Positions 36,915 to 46,246 of a stretch of DNA of 64,000 nucleotides are shown piece after piece. The position numbers were made by a program, and so were the translations under genes. This DNA comes from Marinobacter confluentis (GTDB taxonomy: Bacteria; Pseudomonadota; Gammaproteobacteria; Pseudomonadales; Oleiphilaceae): positions 1,054,001 to 1,118,000 of the forward strand of contig NZ_SRPF01000001.1 of assembly GCF_004785685.1 (NCBI RefSeq), in the 5' to 3' direction. A model generated the notes under the pieces. That model worked only from the letters and a program-made list of their open reading frames with translations. It was not told the DNA's origin and did not search any database. Numbering within the stretch: position 1 is the first letter of the stretch; the number at the start of each line of letters is the position of its first letter.

Positions 36915-38971
36915 CCAATGCGCAGGGCCGCTTCCTTGAGTTCGGCAATTTCGTCCCGCAGCCGGGCGGCTTTCTCGAAATCAAGATCCGAGGCTGCTTT
37001 GTACATATCGTCTTCCAGCTTCCCGAGATCCTTAAGAACCTGTTCCGGCGACCGGTCGCCGGTCTTCGTACGATAACGTTCGGCCTCCTCTGCGGCCTTT
37101 TCGCCGGGCCGTTCGGCCTTGCGGCGTCCACGCCCGCCGCCACCGGCGCCTTCCATAATATCCGCGATCTTCTTGTTCAGACCCGTGGGTGTAATACCGT
37201 GGGCTTCATTGTGTTCAGCCTGTTTGGTCCGGCGACGCTCGGTTTCATCAATGGCGCGTCGCATGGAACCGGTAATGTTGTCGCCATAGAGAATCGCCTT
37301 GCCGTTCACGTTACGAGCAGCTCGTCCCATGGTCTGGATCAGCGAGCGGTCTGAACGCAGGAAGCCTTCCTTGTCTGCGTCCAGAATCGCCACCAGGGAC
37401 ACCTCGGGCATGTCCAGGCCTTCCCTCAGCAGGTTGATGCCGATCAGCACATCGAACTCTCCACGGCGCAGATCACGGATAATTTCTACACGCTCTACCG
37501 TGTCGATGTCCGAGTGCAGATACCGAACCTTGATGTCGTGCTCCATCATGAAATCGGTGAGATCTTCCGCCATGCGCTTGGTGAGCGTGGTCACCAGCAC
37601 CCGCTCTTTTACCGCCGTACGCAACCGGATTTCGGACAGCAGGTCGTCCACCTGGGTCGACGCAGGCCGCACTTCGATCACCGGATCCAGCAGACCGGTG
37701 GGCCTGACCACCTGCTCCACCACCTGCCCTGCGTACTCAGCTTCGTATTTACCGGGAGTGGCGGAGACGAACACCATCTGGGGCGCAATCCGCTCCCACT
37801 CATCAAACCGCATTGGGCGGTTGTCCAGTGCCGAGGGCAGGCGGAAACCGTATTCCACAAGGGTTTCCTTACGGGACCGGTCGCCCTTGTACATGGCCCC
37901 GATCTGGGGAATGGTGACGTGGGATTCGTCCACCACCAGCAGCGCATCCGGCGGCAAGTAATCAAACAGCGTGGGCGGCGCTTCGCCGGGCTGACGACCG
38001 GACAGGTAGCGGGAATAGTTTTCTATGCCGTTGCAATAGCCAAGCTCCAGCATCATCTCGATGTCGTAGCGGGTGCGCTCTTCCAGGCGCTGAGCTTCGA
38101 CCAGGCGATTGTTGTCCCGAAGCTGGGTCAGCCGCTCTTCCAGCTCCACCTTGATGTTCTCGACTGCATCCAGCACTTTCTGACGCGGCGTCACGTAGTG
38201 GGACTTGGGATAAATGGTCACCCGAGGCACACGGCGCAGGATTTCACCGGTGAGCGGATCGAAGTAGCTGAGATTTTCCACCTCGTCATCGAACAGCTCA
38301 ATGCGGATAGCCTCTTTTTCAGATTCCGCCGGGAACACATCAATCACGTCACCGCGCACACGATAATTGGCCCGGTGGAACTCTATATCGTTGCGGGTGT
38401 ACTGCAGCTCGGCCAGGCGCCGCAGGATATCCCTCTGGTCAATCTCGTCGCCCCGGTCCAGATGCAGCATCATTTTCAGGTAGGATTCCGGATCGCCCAG
38501 ACCGTAAATCGAAGAGACAGTGGCAACGATGATCGCGTCCGGGCGTTCGAGCAGCGCCTTGGTGGCGGACAGGCGCATCTGTTCAATGTGCTCGTTGATA
38601 GAGGCGTCTTTCTCGATAAAGGTGTCCGAGGACGGTACGTAAGCTTCGGGCTGGTAGTAGTCGTAGTAAGAGACGAAGTATTCCACCGCATTATCCGGAA
38701 AGAATTCCCGGAACTCGCCGTATAGTTGGGCGGCCAACGTCTTGTTGTGGGCCATGATGATGGTCGGACGCTGAATCTGCTGGATAACGTTCGCAATGGT
38801 AAAGGTCTTGCCTGACCCGGTAACGCCGAGAAGAGTCTGGTGCGCCAGCCCCGAGTGAATGCCGTCCACCAGCCCTTCAATCGCCTTGGGCTGATCGCCA
38901 GCAGGTTCAAAAGGTGAAGCGACGGTAAATTTACCGTCTTTTCTGTGCGCGCCTTTTACTGAAGTCGCCAT
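36911..38971 (-). CDS. uvrB: Excinuclease ABC subunit UvrB
   Basis: DNA-damage-verifying helicase subunit of nucleotide excision repair, 686 residues. [13 protein letters not shown] is Walker A (near residue 40); the beta-hairpin [25 protein letters not shown] (about 92-116) inserts between DNA strands; [11 protein letters not shown] and the C-terminal helicase block ([33 protein letters not shown]) are complete, as is the UVR motif near 640-680. Normal family length. The gene converges with the GNAT-C39 gene. Confidence 0.97.
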   Translation of the reverse strand: MATSVKGAHRKDGKFTVASPFEPAGDQPKAIEGLVDGIHSGLAHQTLLGVTGSGKTFTIANVIQQIQRPTIIMAHNKTLAAQLYGEFREFFPDNAVEYFVSYYDYYQPEAYVPSSDTFIEKDASINEHIEQMRLSATKALLERPDAIIVATVSSIYGLGDPESYLKMMLHLDRGDEIDQRDILRRLAELQYTRNDIEFHRANYRVRGDVIDVFPAESEKEAIRIELFDDEVENLSYFDPLTGEILRRVPRVTIYPKSHYVTPRQKVLDAVENIKVELEERLTQLRDNNRLVEAQRLEERTRYDIEMMLELGYCNGIENYSRYLSGRQPGEAPPTLFDYLPPDALLVVDESHVTIPQIGAMYKGDRSRKETLVEYGFRLPSALDNRPMRFDEWERIAPQMVFVSATPGKYEAEYAGQVVEQVVRPTGLLDPVIEVRPASTQVDDLLSEIRLRTAVKERVLVTTLTKRMAEDLTDFMMEHDIKVRYLHSDIDTVERVEIIRDLRRGEFDVLIGINLLREGLDMPEVSLVAILDADKEGFLRSDRSLIQTMGRAARNVNGKAILYGDNITGSMRRAIDETERRRTKQAEHNEAHGITPTGLNKKIADIMEGAGGGGRGRRKAERPGEKAAEEAERYRTKTGDRSPEQVLKDLGKLEDDMYKAASDLDFEKAARLRDEIAELKEAALRIG

Positions 38972-39102
38972 GGTATTGCGGCATCCTTTGATCTGTCGGT
39001 GTGGGGTCTGGCCGGGTGAAAACTGCTGAGAAACTTATCGTCGTAAACCCATCATGGTAACATCTGTCATATTCTTCGCCGCAGCTTTAAGGAGCTCAAA
39101 GT

Positions 39103-40287
39103 TTGGACCTTCAACTATCCAGTCGAGTACAGGCAATCAAGCCCTCCCCAACCCTCGCCGTTACCAACAAGGCTGCAGAACTGCGCGCAGCCGGTCAGGA
39201 CATCATCGGCCTTGGCGCTGGCGAACCTGATTTCGATACCCCCGACCACATCAAGGAAGCGGCGATTGAGGCCATCAAGGCCGGGCAAACCAAGTACACC
39301 GCCGTTGATGGTACGCCGGCACTGAAGAAGGCGATCATCGCCAAGTACAAGCGCGACAACGACCTGGAATACGAGGCCAACCAGATTCTCGTAAGTAGTG
39401 GTGGCAAACAGAGCTTTTTCAACCTTGCCCTGGCCACCCTGAACAAGGGCGACGAGGCCATTATTCCCGCACCCTACTGGGTGTCATACCCGGATATGGT
39501 GCTGGTGGCAGAGGGCAAGCCGGTGATCATAGAGACCGGTCCTGAAACCCGCTTCAAGATCACCCCGGAACAGCTGGAAAGCGCGATCACTGATCGCACC
39601 CGCCTGTTCGTGATCAACAGCCCGTCCAACCCCAGCGGCATGGCCTATACCCTGGAAGAACTCAAGGCCATTGGCGAGGTTCTGAAAAAGCACCCGCAGG
39701 TCATGATCGCCACGGATGACATGTACGAGCCCATCCTCTGGACCGGCGCGGCCTTCTGCAACATCCTGAACGCGACACCGGAGCTGTATGACCGGACTTT
39801 CGTGCTGAACGGAGTTTCCAAAGCCTACTCCATGACCGGCTGGCGCATCGGCTATGCCGCAGGCCCGGCGAAAATCATTGGCGCCATGAAGAAAATTCAG
39901 TCCCAGAGTACGTCTAACCCGTCCTCGATCAGCCAGGCAGCCGCCACCGCCGCCCTGGACGGTCCCCAGGATTGTGTCAAAGAGATGGTCACCGCCTTCA
40001 AGGAGCGTCACGATTACCTGGTGAAAGCACTGAATGAACTTCCTGGCGTGGAATGCCTGGTTGGCGACGGTACCTTCTATGTGTTCCCCAGCTTCCAGGG
40101 CGCCATCGATGCGGATTCGGCGGTCGGTAATGACGTGGAGTTCGCCGAGAAGCTTCTGAAGGATGCCGGCGTGGCACTGGTGCCAGGTTCCGCATTTGGC
40201 TCCCCGGGCCACATGCGGCTGAGCTTTGCAACCAGCATGAAAAACCTGAAAGAAGCGATTTCACGCCTGCAAAAAGCCCTTGGCTAA
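39103..40287 (+). CDS. Class I aspartate aminotransferase
   Basis: PLP enzyme of the AAT-Ib group, 394 residues, converting aspartate and 2-oxoglutarate to oxaloacetate and glutamate. GLGAGEPDFDTPDHIKEAA, NSPSNPSGMAYTLEELKAI and the PLP-lysine motif NGVSKAYSMTGWRIGYAAGP (Lys near 238) are diagnostic. The start is TTG 39103 with AAGGAG eight bases upstream; there is no ATG early in frame. It directly precedes tRNA-Asn copy 2 on the same strand, whose promoter begins 17 bases after the stop. Confidence 0.93.
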   Translation: MDLQLSSRVQAIKPSPTLAVTNKAAELRAAGQDIIGLGAGEPDFDTPDHIKEAAIEAIKAGQTKYTAVDGTPALKKAIIAKYKRDNDLEYEANQILVSSGGKQSFFNLALATLNKGDEAIIPAPYWVSYPDMVLVAEGKPVIIETGPETRFKITPEQLESAITDRTRLFVINSPSNPSGMAYTLEELKAIGEVLKKHPQVMIATDDMYEPILWTGAAFCNILNATPELYDRTFVLNGVSKAYSMTGWRIGYAAGPAKIIGAMKKIQSQSTSNPSSISQAAATAALDGPQDCVKEMVTAFKERHDYLVKALNELPGVECLVGDGTFYVFPSFQGAIDADSAVGNDVEFAEKLLKDAGVALVPGSAFGSPGHMRLSFATSMKNLKEAISRLQKALG

Positions 40288-40303
40288 AATTTGGTGGCAG
40301 GGG

Positions 40304-40332
40304 TTGACGGGGCCGTGGGGTAATCTTAATAT
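40304..40332 (+). promoter_or_regulatory. Sigma-70 promoter of tRNA-Asn copy 2
   Basis: TTGACG (40304-40309), 17-base spacer, TAATAT (40327-40332), then a GC-rich discriminator. The same -35 and spacer length as copy 1, with a better -10. The tRNA starts 25 bases later. Confidence 0.8.
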
Positions 40333-40356
40333 ACGCGCCTCGTCTGAAGACGACGT

Positions 40357-40432
40357 TCCCCGATAGCTCAGTTGGTAGAGCAACGGACTGTTAATCCGTT
40401 TGTCGCTGGTTCGAGCCCAGCTCGGGGAGCCA
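40357..40432 (+). tRNA. tRNA-Asn (anticodon GTT), copy 2
   Basis: Identical in all 76 bases, including CCA, to the gene at 25820. Anticodon loop CTGTTAA. Flanks differ apart from the promoter elements, so the copies are independent transcription units. A strong terminator follows. Confidence 0.97.
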
Positions 40433-40440
40433 CTATTCCG

Positions 40441-40476
40441 AAAAGCCGCTAGTCCACTGGATTGGCGGCTTTTTTT
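40441..40476 (+). terminator. Intrinsic terminator of tRNA-Asn copy 2
   Basis: AAAAGCCGC and AGTCC on the left pair with GGATT and GCGGCTTTT on the right around an ACT loop, a continuous 15-pair stem with two G-T pairs, followed by a run of seven T. It lies 9 bases after the tRNA. Confidence 0.92.
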
Positions 40477-40535
40477 GTTTTGTGTATCTACCTTTAAGCT
40501 CCGGCCCCAGCCTGTTAGTCACGGTGTCACGGCGA

Positions 40536-40637
40536 GGTAGGACCCCCTTCCCAAAAAACGCTCCTTACGGCACATCCATGTGGCGCTTGGGCTCCGCCAT
40601 CCATGGCTCCGCACATTTTTGGGAAGGGGGTCCTACC
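40536..40637. repeat. Palindromic cassette C
   Basis: Perfect 22-bp arms at 40536-40557 (GGTAGGACCCCC...) and 40616-40637. The 58 bases inside hold the hairpin CACATCCATGTG (40571-40582) and the shared 26-bp core (40589-40614) with GCCATCCATGGC. Same orientation as cassette A. The arms share no sequence with A, B or D beyond an A-run next to the interior. Confidence 0.9.
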
Positions 40638-40708
40638 CCGCCGGGTTGGTCCATGGAGTTATTGCAGGCGAGATGATTTCGAGGGTATGGGTTGAATACC
40701 GTAGAACC

Positions 40709-40741
40709 GTAGGTCGGATTAGGCGAAGCCGCAATCCGACA
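40709..40741. repeat. GTCGGATTA-type palindrome, copy 2
   Basis: GTAGGTCGGATT, then a GC-rich loop segment, then AATCCGACA; the pairing arms are GTCGGATT (40713-40720) and AATCCGAC (40733-40740). It lies between cassettes C and D and is in inverted orientation to the copy at 40780. Confidence 0.75.
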
Positions 40742-40779
40742 AAGCGTTTAACACTCAATGATTGGGCGCAACAGATTCT

Positions 40780-40810
40780 GTCGGATTACGCTTCGCTAAT
40801 CCGACCTACA
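40780..40810. repeat. GTCGGATTA-type palindrome, copy 3
   Basis: GTCGGATTA (40780-40788), loop CGCTTCGC, TAATCCGAC (40797-40805), then CTACA. The outer CTAC marks it as the inverted counterpart of the GTAG-led copy at 40709. Confidence 0.8.
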
Positions 40811-40851
40811 CACTACCCTGGAGTACAAGCGATACCCGAGAGGTTCAAACA

Positions 40852-40959
40852 GGTGTGGTGGGGCCTACCTCACAAAAATGTGCGGAGCCATGGATGGCGG
40901 AGCCCAAGCGCACATGGATGTGCTTGTAGCGTTTTTTGTGAGGTAGGCCCCACCACACC
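40852..40959. repeat. Palindromic cassette D, inverted relative to C
   Basis: Perfect 27-bp arms at 40852-40878 (GGTGTGGTGGGG...) and 40933-40959. Core at 40880-40905 is the exact reverse complement of the core of C, and CACATGGATGTG (40911-40922) matches the second small hairpin of C. C and D face each other across 214 bases. Confidence 0.9.
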
Positions 40960-41009
40960 AGGGCACCAAAATCACCAGGCTAGGGCCAGACTAAAAGGCC
41001 ACGCAAAAG

Positions 41010-41750
41010 TCAGACCGAAACCACCTCACCATGAATAGCCTCCAACGCACCCAACGGGTCAGCAGCCTGCGTAATTGGCCGGCCAATAACCAGGTAGTCA
41101 GAACCGGCACGGATCGCATCTGTGGGGGTCATGATGCGTTGCTGGTCGCCTTTGTCGGCGGACAATGGGCGGATACCCGGAGTGATCAGTTTGAAGTCGG
41201 CGCCCTGCTCTGCTTTCAGGGTCGGAGCTTCCTGAGCCGAGCAGACGACGCCATCGAGACCGCAGTTGCGGGTCAGGGTTGCCAGGCGGGAGACCTGTGC
41301 TTCCGGAGAGCCCTGGATGCCGATGCCGGAAAGGTCCTCTGGGCCCATGCTGGTCAGGACGGTGACAGCAATCAGCAACGGGCGATCCTGTCCGAGAGAT
41401 TCAAGGCGCTCCCGGCACGCCACCATCATTTTCTCACCGCCGGAAGCGTGCACGTTAACCATCCAGACGCCCAGATCTGCCGCTGCCGCGACGGCCGCGG
41501 CGGTGGTATTGGGAATGTCGTGAAATTTCAGGTCCAGAAACACTTCAAAACCGCGGGCATTCAGCGCCCGAACCAGATCGGGGCCGGAGCGGGTGAAGAG
41601 TTCCTTGCCGACTTTCAGGCGGCATTTAGTGGGATCAAGCTGATCAACCAGCGCCAGTGCCAATTTATCAGAGGGAAAATCCAGGGCCACGATAATGCGC
41701 GGGTTATCAGTCTTCGACACGGGGGTATCCTGCAATCGGTTGCTGTTCAA
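41010..41750 (-). CDS. pyrF: Orotidine 5'-phosphate decarboxylase
   Basis: Last enzyme of UMP synthesis, 246 residues. [38 protein letters not shown], the catalytic [10 protein letters not shown] (Lys and Asp tetrad) and VIGRPITQA (phosphate loop) identify it. It is the last gene of the rpsA-ihfB-lapA-lapB-pyrF run, 16 bases after lapB. Beyond its stop lies the palindromic repeat region. Confidence 0.96.
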   Translation of the reverse strand: MNSNRLQDTPVSKTDNPRIIVALDFPSDKLALALVDQLDPTKCRLKVGKELFTRSGPDLVRALNARGFEVFLDLKFHDIPNTTAAAVAAAADLGVWMVNVHASGGEKMMVACRERLESLGQDRPLLIAVTVLTSMGPEDLSGIGIQGSPEAQVSRLATLTRNCGLDGVVCSAQEAPTLKAEQGADFKLITPGIRPLSADKGDQQRIMTPTDAIRAGSDYLVIGRPITQAADPLGALEAIHGEVVSV

Positions 41751-41766
41751 TTAATAAGGCTGGGCG

Positions 41767-42936
41767 TTATTCGGCTTCCACACCCTGAATCGGGCGCACG
41801 GTTTCCCACTGTTTGCAGCTGGGGCACAGCCAGTGCAGCTGCTGACCGGAGAAACCGCAGTTCACGCAGCGATAAACCGGGCGGTTGGCCAGCATCATGT
41901 TACCTATCCGGCTGACCAGGCGCTCTTCGTCTGTGGTCATGCCTTTTTCATAACCGGCAAGGGCGACAAGCCGCAACAGGCCTCGCACACTCGGGCGCTG
42001 TTCCAGTTCACGGCGCAGCAACTCAATGGCCGCCATCCGGCCCGAACTGCGTTCTACGGCCTCTACCAGTGCCAGCAGCAGACTGGTGCTGGGCCAGGTA
42101 TCGTAAAGTTTGCCCAGTTTCTTACCCAGCCTGCTTACATCGCCGTGCTCTCTTTCGAGCTTCAACAGGCGATCAACGGCTTCCGGCCCAAAATCAGGGT
42201 TCTGGTCAAATACCTTGAGGCTCTGTGTTGCCGCTTCCTTATAGCTGCCCTGCCTGATCAGCAGGCGCATCAGGATGAAAGTCGCCCTTACGCAGGAGCG
42301 ATCGAAATCCAGCGCTTCTTTTGCAAGTTTCTGGGCCTGCCACCGGTCATCCTGTTTTAGGGCATCTTCTGAAAGCTCACAGGTAATATAGGCGAGCATC
42401 TTGAACATGGCCGGATCATGTTCGCCAGTGGTCAGGGTGCGGGCAACCTGAGCCGCTTTGCTCCATTCCTTTTCCTGCTGGTAGAGCTCAATCAACTGGA
42501 TGGAGGATTTCTTGCCATATTCACGATCCCCCATCAACTGATGCAGCAGCGCCTCAGCGCGATCCAGCAGCCCAGCGTTCAGGTAGTCTACCGCCAGTTC
42601 ATAGGTCACCTGGTGGGAGTATTTCGGCGGTAGTTCAGGACGTGCAAGCAGGTTCTGGTGAATCAGAATCGCGCGGTCTGTTTCCCCTTTGTGGCGGAAG
42701 TGTGCACCGATCGACAGGTGCAGGCCCACCGTGTCCCGGTTCACGGCAAGAGACTGCACAAAGTTCTCTACAGCCTGATCGGAATAGTTGGTGAACAGGA
42801 ACTGTAACCTGTCTCTGACTGAATCTTCATCCGAGATGGGCACTTTAGAGCGGTCTTTACTGCCACCCATGCGGCCGGCAAACCAACCCGCTGCGACCGC
42901 TATAGTGAGCAGCAGCCACTGAAGTACGATATCCAT
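41767..42936 (-). CDS. lapB: Lipopolysaccharide assembly protein LapB (YciM)
   Basis: Inner-membrane-anchored TPR protein, 389 residues, that with FtsH controls LpxC and hence LPS synthesis. A single N-terminal helix (about 2-20) is followed by TPR repeats across about 65-340 and ends in a rubredoxin-like zinc finger YRCVNCG...WLCPSCKQWETVRP. Start ATG at 42936 overlaps the lapA stop. The pairing with lapA and pyrF is conserved in enterobacteria. Confidence 0.95.
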   Translation of the reverse strand: MDIVLQWLLLTIAVAAGWFAGRMGGSKDRSKVPISDEDSVRDRLQFLFTNYSDQAVENFVQSLAVNRDTVGLHLSIGAHFRHKGETDRAILIHQNLLARPELPPKYSHQVTYELAVDYLNAGLLDRAEALLHQLMGDREYGKKSSIQLIELYQQEKEWSKAAQVARTLTTGEHDPAMFKMLAYITCELSEDALKQDDRWQAQKLAKEALDFDRSCVRATFILMRLLIRQGSYKEAATQSLKVFDQNPDFGPEAVDRLLKLEREHGDVSRLGKKLGKLYDTWPSTSLLLALVEAVERSSGRMAAIELLRRELEQRPSVRGLLRLVALAGYEKGMTTDEERLVSRIGNMMLANRPVYRCVNCGFSGQQLHWLCPSCKQWETVRPIQGVEAE

Positions 42937-43238
42937 TAAAGCGTCCGGTCGTTCTGGGCTCTTGATTTCTGCAGTGCCTGTTCGGTGCGAGCAAGCTGTT
43001 TTTCAAGGTGCCGGCGGGAAACCGATGTGCGTACGGTTGCAAGAAACGTAATCAGCACACCAATCAATGCACCAATCACGAATGCCATGATGATCCACAT
43101 GGCCACGCCATGAGGCTGGGTCTCAAAGACCAGAAAATTGAGGGAGACCGCCATCTGGTTGTTCAGGGAAAAGACAAGCGCGACCAGGACCAAAAAAAGT
43201 ACCAGAAGAATAAGAAGGACTTTCTGCAAACCGGCCAT
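42936..43238 (-). CDS. lapA: Lipopolysaccharide assembly protein LapA (DUF1049)
   Basis: A 100-residue inner-membrane protein with two hydrophobic helices (about 5-27 and 43-68) and a basic coiled-coil tail. NNQMAVSLNFLVFETQPHGVAMWIIMAFVIGALIG is characteristic of LapA/YciS. Co-transcribed with lapB (one-base overlap of stop and start). It associates with LapB in LPS control. Confidence 0.92.
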   Translation of the reverse strand: MAGLQKVLLILLVLFLVLVALVFSLNNQMAVSLNFLVFETQPHGVAMWIIMAFVIGALIGVLITFLATVRTSVSRRHLEKQLARTEQALQKSRAQNDRTL

Positions 43239-43312
43239 AGTCGTGAAGCTCCAATCGGGCCTGAAGGGAGTTCAGGCCCAGGTTAAATACTATCCCTGAA
43301 ACATCTGTTGTA

Positions 43313-43609
43313 TCAGTAGCCTTTTTTGAGGCTGTCGTTGACCTGTTCCCGCAGCTCCTTGCCCGGCTTGAAATGGGGTACAAACTTGGCAGGAAGCTGA
43401 ACCGCTTCACCCGTCTTCGGGTTCCGCCCCGTTCTGGCTGCCCTGTGGTGCAAGGAAAAACTGCCAAAGCCGCGAATTTCAATTCTCTGGCCGTCAGCAA
43501 GGGACTGGGACATGTGCTCAATGACGGTTTTCACGGCCAATTCCACATCCTTCACTGAAAGCTGCGTCTGCTTCGACGCAATCAGCTCAACCAGTTCAGA
43601 CTTAGTCAT
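43313..43609 (-). CDS. ihfB: Integration host factor subunit beta
   Basis: DNA-bending protein subunit of 98 residues. [60 protein letters not shown] is the HU/IHF beta arm; the GRNPKTG tip and the [15 protein letters not shown] segment mark the IHF-beta subfamily. It lies 130 bases downstream of rpsA across a bidirectional terminator, as in Pseudomonas and E. coli. Confidence 0.97.
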   Translation of the reverse strand: MTKSELVELIASKQTQLSVKDVELAVKTVIEHMSQSLADGQRIEIRGFGSFSLHHRAARTGRNPKTGEAVQLPAKFVPHFKPGKELREQVNDSLKKGY

Positions 43610-43692
43610 GGGCTATTCTCTCTTCACATTATTGTTGGACAGCCTGTTTTCAGCGCCATGACTACAGTTTAGCCAAACCCAAAAAAAACACA

Positions 43693-43723
43693 AAAAAAAC
43701 GGGCTCTTAGAGCCCGTTTTTTT
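43693..43723. terminator. Bidirectional intrinsic terminator between rpsA and ihfB
   Basis: Seven A plus CGGGCTC, loop TTA, GAGCCCG plus seven T: a 14-pair stem with A/T tracts at both sides. It ends the rpsA message (minus strand). Some readthrough into ihfB is likely, or ihfB has its own promoter in 43610-43692. Confidence 0.93.
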
Positions 43724-43740
43724 CTAACCAACCGGAAATA

Positions 43741-45435
43741 TTATTCCTTATTGGCATTTTTCTGCTGCATCTGTTCCTTGATCAGGTCACCGATGGTGGT
43801 GGCACCTGAACCGGTTTCTGCAGCCTTCGCACGAACGCCTTCAATCGCCTGCTTGTCGTCTTCAACATCTTTCGACTTGACGGACAGGTTGATCACGCGG
43901 TTCTTGCGGTCAATACTGATGATCTTCGCTTCAACTTCGTCGCCTTCGTTCAGGGCGTTACGCGCGTCTTCTACACGGTCACGGCTGATTTCGGACGCCT
44001 TCAGTACGGCCTCAACTTCGTCATTCAGGGTAATGGTTGCTGCTTTCGCGTCGATTGCAGAAACAGTGCCCTTGACGATGGAGCCCTTGTCGTTCAGCTG
44101 AACAAACTCGGCGAACGGATCGCTTTCCAGCTGCTTGATACCCAGGGAGATACGCTCACGCTCGGGATCAACAGACAGGATGACGGTTTCGACTTCATCG
44201 CCCTTCTTGTATTCGCGAACGGCTTCTTCGCCAGTTTCGTTCCAGCTGATGTCTGACAGATGAACCAGACCATCAATACCGCCGTCGAGGCCGATGAAGA
44301 TACCAAAGTCAGTGATCGACTTGATCTTGCCGGAAATGCGGTCGCCCTTGTTGAAACGGCCGGAGAAGTCTTCCCATGGGTTGGATACACACTGCTTGAT
44401 ACCCAGGGAAATACGACGACGCTCTTCGTCGATATCCAGAATCATCACGCCCACTTCGTCGCCAACCTGAACGACTTTGGACGGATGGATGTTCTTGTTG
44501 GTCCAGTCCATTTCGGAAACGTGAACCAGGCCTTCAACACCCTCTTCCAGCTCGGCAAAACAGCCGTAGTCTGTCAGGTTGGTTACGCGTGCAGTAACCT
44601 TGGTGCCTTCCGGGTAACGACCCTTGATGTCGACCCATGGATCTTCGCCCAGCTGCTTCAGACCCAGTGATACGCGGTTACGCTCACGATCAAACTTCAG
44701 AACTTTAACGCTGATCTCGTCGCCCACATTGACAATTTCGCTTGGATGCTTGATGCGCTTCCAGGCCATATCGGTAATGTGCAGCAGGCCGTCAACACCG
44801 CCCAGATCTACGAACGCGCCGTAGTCGGTCAGGTTCTTGACGATACCCTTGATTTCCATACCCTCGGTCAGGGTTTCCAGCAGAGCTTCGCGCTCAGCGC
44901 TGTTTTCAGCTTCCAGAACGGCGCGGCGGGAAACAACCACGTTGTTACGCTTCTGGTCCAGCTTGATAACCTTGAATTCGAGTTCCTTGTTCTCCAGGTG
45001 CGCGGTGTCGCGAACCGGACGAACATCTACCAGAGAGCCGGGCAGGAAGGCACGGATACCAGCCAGGTCGACAGTGAAACCGCCTTTGACCTTGCCATTG
45101 ATAACACCCTTAACCACTTCCTCTGCTTCGAAGGACTTCTCAAGAACCTTCCAGGCCTCGGCGCGCTTGGCTTTTTCGCGAGACAGACGGGTCTCACCGA
45201 AGCCATCTTCAACAGCGTCGAGAGCTACATCGACGGTGTCGCCGATTTTGATTTCCAACTCGCCTTTTTCATTGAGAAACTGGGAGGCGGGGATAACGCC
45301 TTCGGACTTCAGTCCGGCGTTAACGGTGACCCAGTCGTTATCAACATCTACAACGGTTCCCTGGACGATGGAACCCGGCTGCATGTCAATTTCTTTTAGG
45401 CTTTCTTCAAAAAGATCCGCAAAGCTCTCGCTCAT
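43741..45435 (-). CDS. rpsA: 30S ribosomal protein S1
   Basis: RNA-binding protein S1, 564 residues, that brings mRNA to the 30S subunit. Six S1/OB repeats are visible: about 20-90, 105-170, 190-260 ([30 protein letters not shown]), 275-350, 365-435 and 450-520. The first two are the degenerate ribosome-binding type, as usual. Transcribed after cmk with a 130-base gap. An autoregulatory leader is likely in that gap, but I did not identify one. Confidence 0.97.
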   Translation of the reverse strand: MSESFADLFEESLKEIDMQPGSIVQGTVVDVDNDWVTVNAGLKSEGVIPASQFLNEKGELEIKIGDTVDVALDAVEDGFGETRLSREKAKRAEAWKVLEKSFEAEEVVKGVINGKVKGGFTVDLAGIRAFLPGSLVDVRPVRDTAHLENKELEFKVIKLDQKRNNVVVSRRAVLEAENSAEREALLETLTEGMEIKGIVKNLTDYGAFVDLGGVDGLLHITDMAWKRIKHPSEIVNVGDEISVKVLKFDRERNRVSLGLKQLGEDPWVDIKGRYPEGTKVTARVTNLTDYGCFAELEEGVEGLVHVSEMDWTNKNIHPSKVVQVGDEVGVMILDIDEERRRISLGIKQCVSNPWEDFSGRFNKGDRISGKIKSITDFGIFIGLDGGIDGLVHLSDISWNETGEEAVREYKKGDEVETVILSVDPERERISLGIKQLESDPFAEFVQLNDKGSIVKGTVSAIDAKAATITLNDEVEAVLKASEISRDRVEDARNALNEGDEVEAKIISIDRKNRVINLSVKSKDVEDDKQAIEGVRAKAAETGSGATTIGDLIKEQMQQKNANKE

Positions 45436-45565
45436 TATATGTCCTATGTGATCAACGCAAGTTTCTCCGCATTACCAGCGATACGGTCTGTGAGTTTTGA
45501 TCCGGATTCAGCCAGTGGCTGGCCGATAACGCCAAATCCGGAATTTCAACAACAAAAAGGTGTAG

Positions 45566-46246
45566 TCAGGCCTGGCCTGCTGCGGCCATACACCTGTCCA
45601 ACACCTCTTCTATGCTTAAACCTGTGGAGTCAATGACTTGCGCATCGTCAGCAGGCTTAAGCGGGGCGGCTGAACGGTTCATATCCCGTTCGTCACGCAC
45701 CCGTATCTCCTTCAAAAGGGCGTCAATGTTAACATCGACCCCCGCGTCCTTCAACTGGCTATAACGCCGCTGAGCGCGTTCTTCAGCGCTGGCCGTCAGA
45801 AATATTTTCACGGGCGCATCCGGGAACACTACCGTGCCCATATCGCGGCCGTCTGCCACCAGGCCCGGCGCAACCCTGAAATCCCGCTGGCGCTGCAAAA
45901 GCGCATCACGAACCGACTGAATCACCGCCACTTTCGAAGCGTTATCGCCACAGGATTCCGTGCGGATCTCGCCAGTCACATCGTCCCCACCCAGGAGCAC
46001 TTTTACCGGCTCGCCGGGGGGTGTCGGCTCAAACGCCACGTCCAGGCTGGCGGCAACCCGGATCAACTCCGCTTCATCGTCGAGCGCTACGCCCTGACGG
46101 GTGGCGGCTAGTGCCGTGAGTCGGTAGAGCGCTCCGCTGTCCAAAAGGTGCCAGCCCAGTTTTTTCGCCAGCATCTGGGTAACGGTGCCCTTGCCGGAAC
46201 CGCCGGGGCCATCAACGGTGATGACCGGAACACCCGACTCTCCCAT
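45566..46246 (-). CDS. cmk: Cytidylate kinase
   Basis: CMP/dCMP kinase, 226 residues. [20 protein letters not shown] is the P-loop region (about 11-30), [13 protein letters not shown] the CMP-binding part, and [32 protein letters not shown] the conserved core. Start ATG overlaps the last base of the tyrA-aroA stop (TAATG), so translation is coupled. cmk-rpsA order is conserved in proteobacteria. Confidence 0.96.
   Translation of the reverse strand: MGESGVPVITVDGPGGSGKGTVTQMLAKKLGWHLLDSGALYRLTALAATRQGVALDDEAELIRVAASLDVAFEPTPPGEPVKVLLGGDDVTGEIRTESCGDNASKVAVIQSVRDALLQRQRDFRVAPGLVADGRDMGTVVFPDAPVKIFLTASAEERAQRRYSQLKDAGVDVNIDALLKEIRVRDERDMNRSAAPLKPADDAQVIDSTGLSIEEVLDRCMAAAGQA

Larger units (their letters stand above)
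40433..41009. other. Gene-free repeat region between tRNA-Asn and pyrF
   Basis: 577 bases with no credible gene. They hold the tRNA terminator, palindromic cassettes C and D facing each other, and two GTCGGATTA-type palindromes between them. Short open frames here read straight through the repeats and have no coding character. Confidence 0.85.

Noticed and set aside
37514..38725. Long open frame antisense to uvrB
   Set aside because: A high-GC shadow of uvrB; composition and lack of a ribosome site argue against coding.
40536..40959. Integron attC sites
   Set aside because: The palindromes lack the R and L box arrangement with conserved GTT triplets, and no integrase or gene cassettes are present.
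40433..41009. CRISPR array
   Set aside because: The repeats are palindromic, of unequal spacing and in opposite orientations; there are no regular spacers or cas genes.
41031..41915. Long open frame antisense to pyrF and lapB
   Set aside because: Shadow of two well-identified genes, crossing their boundary.
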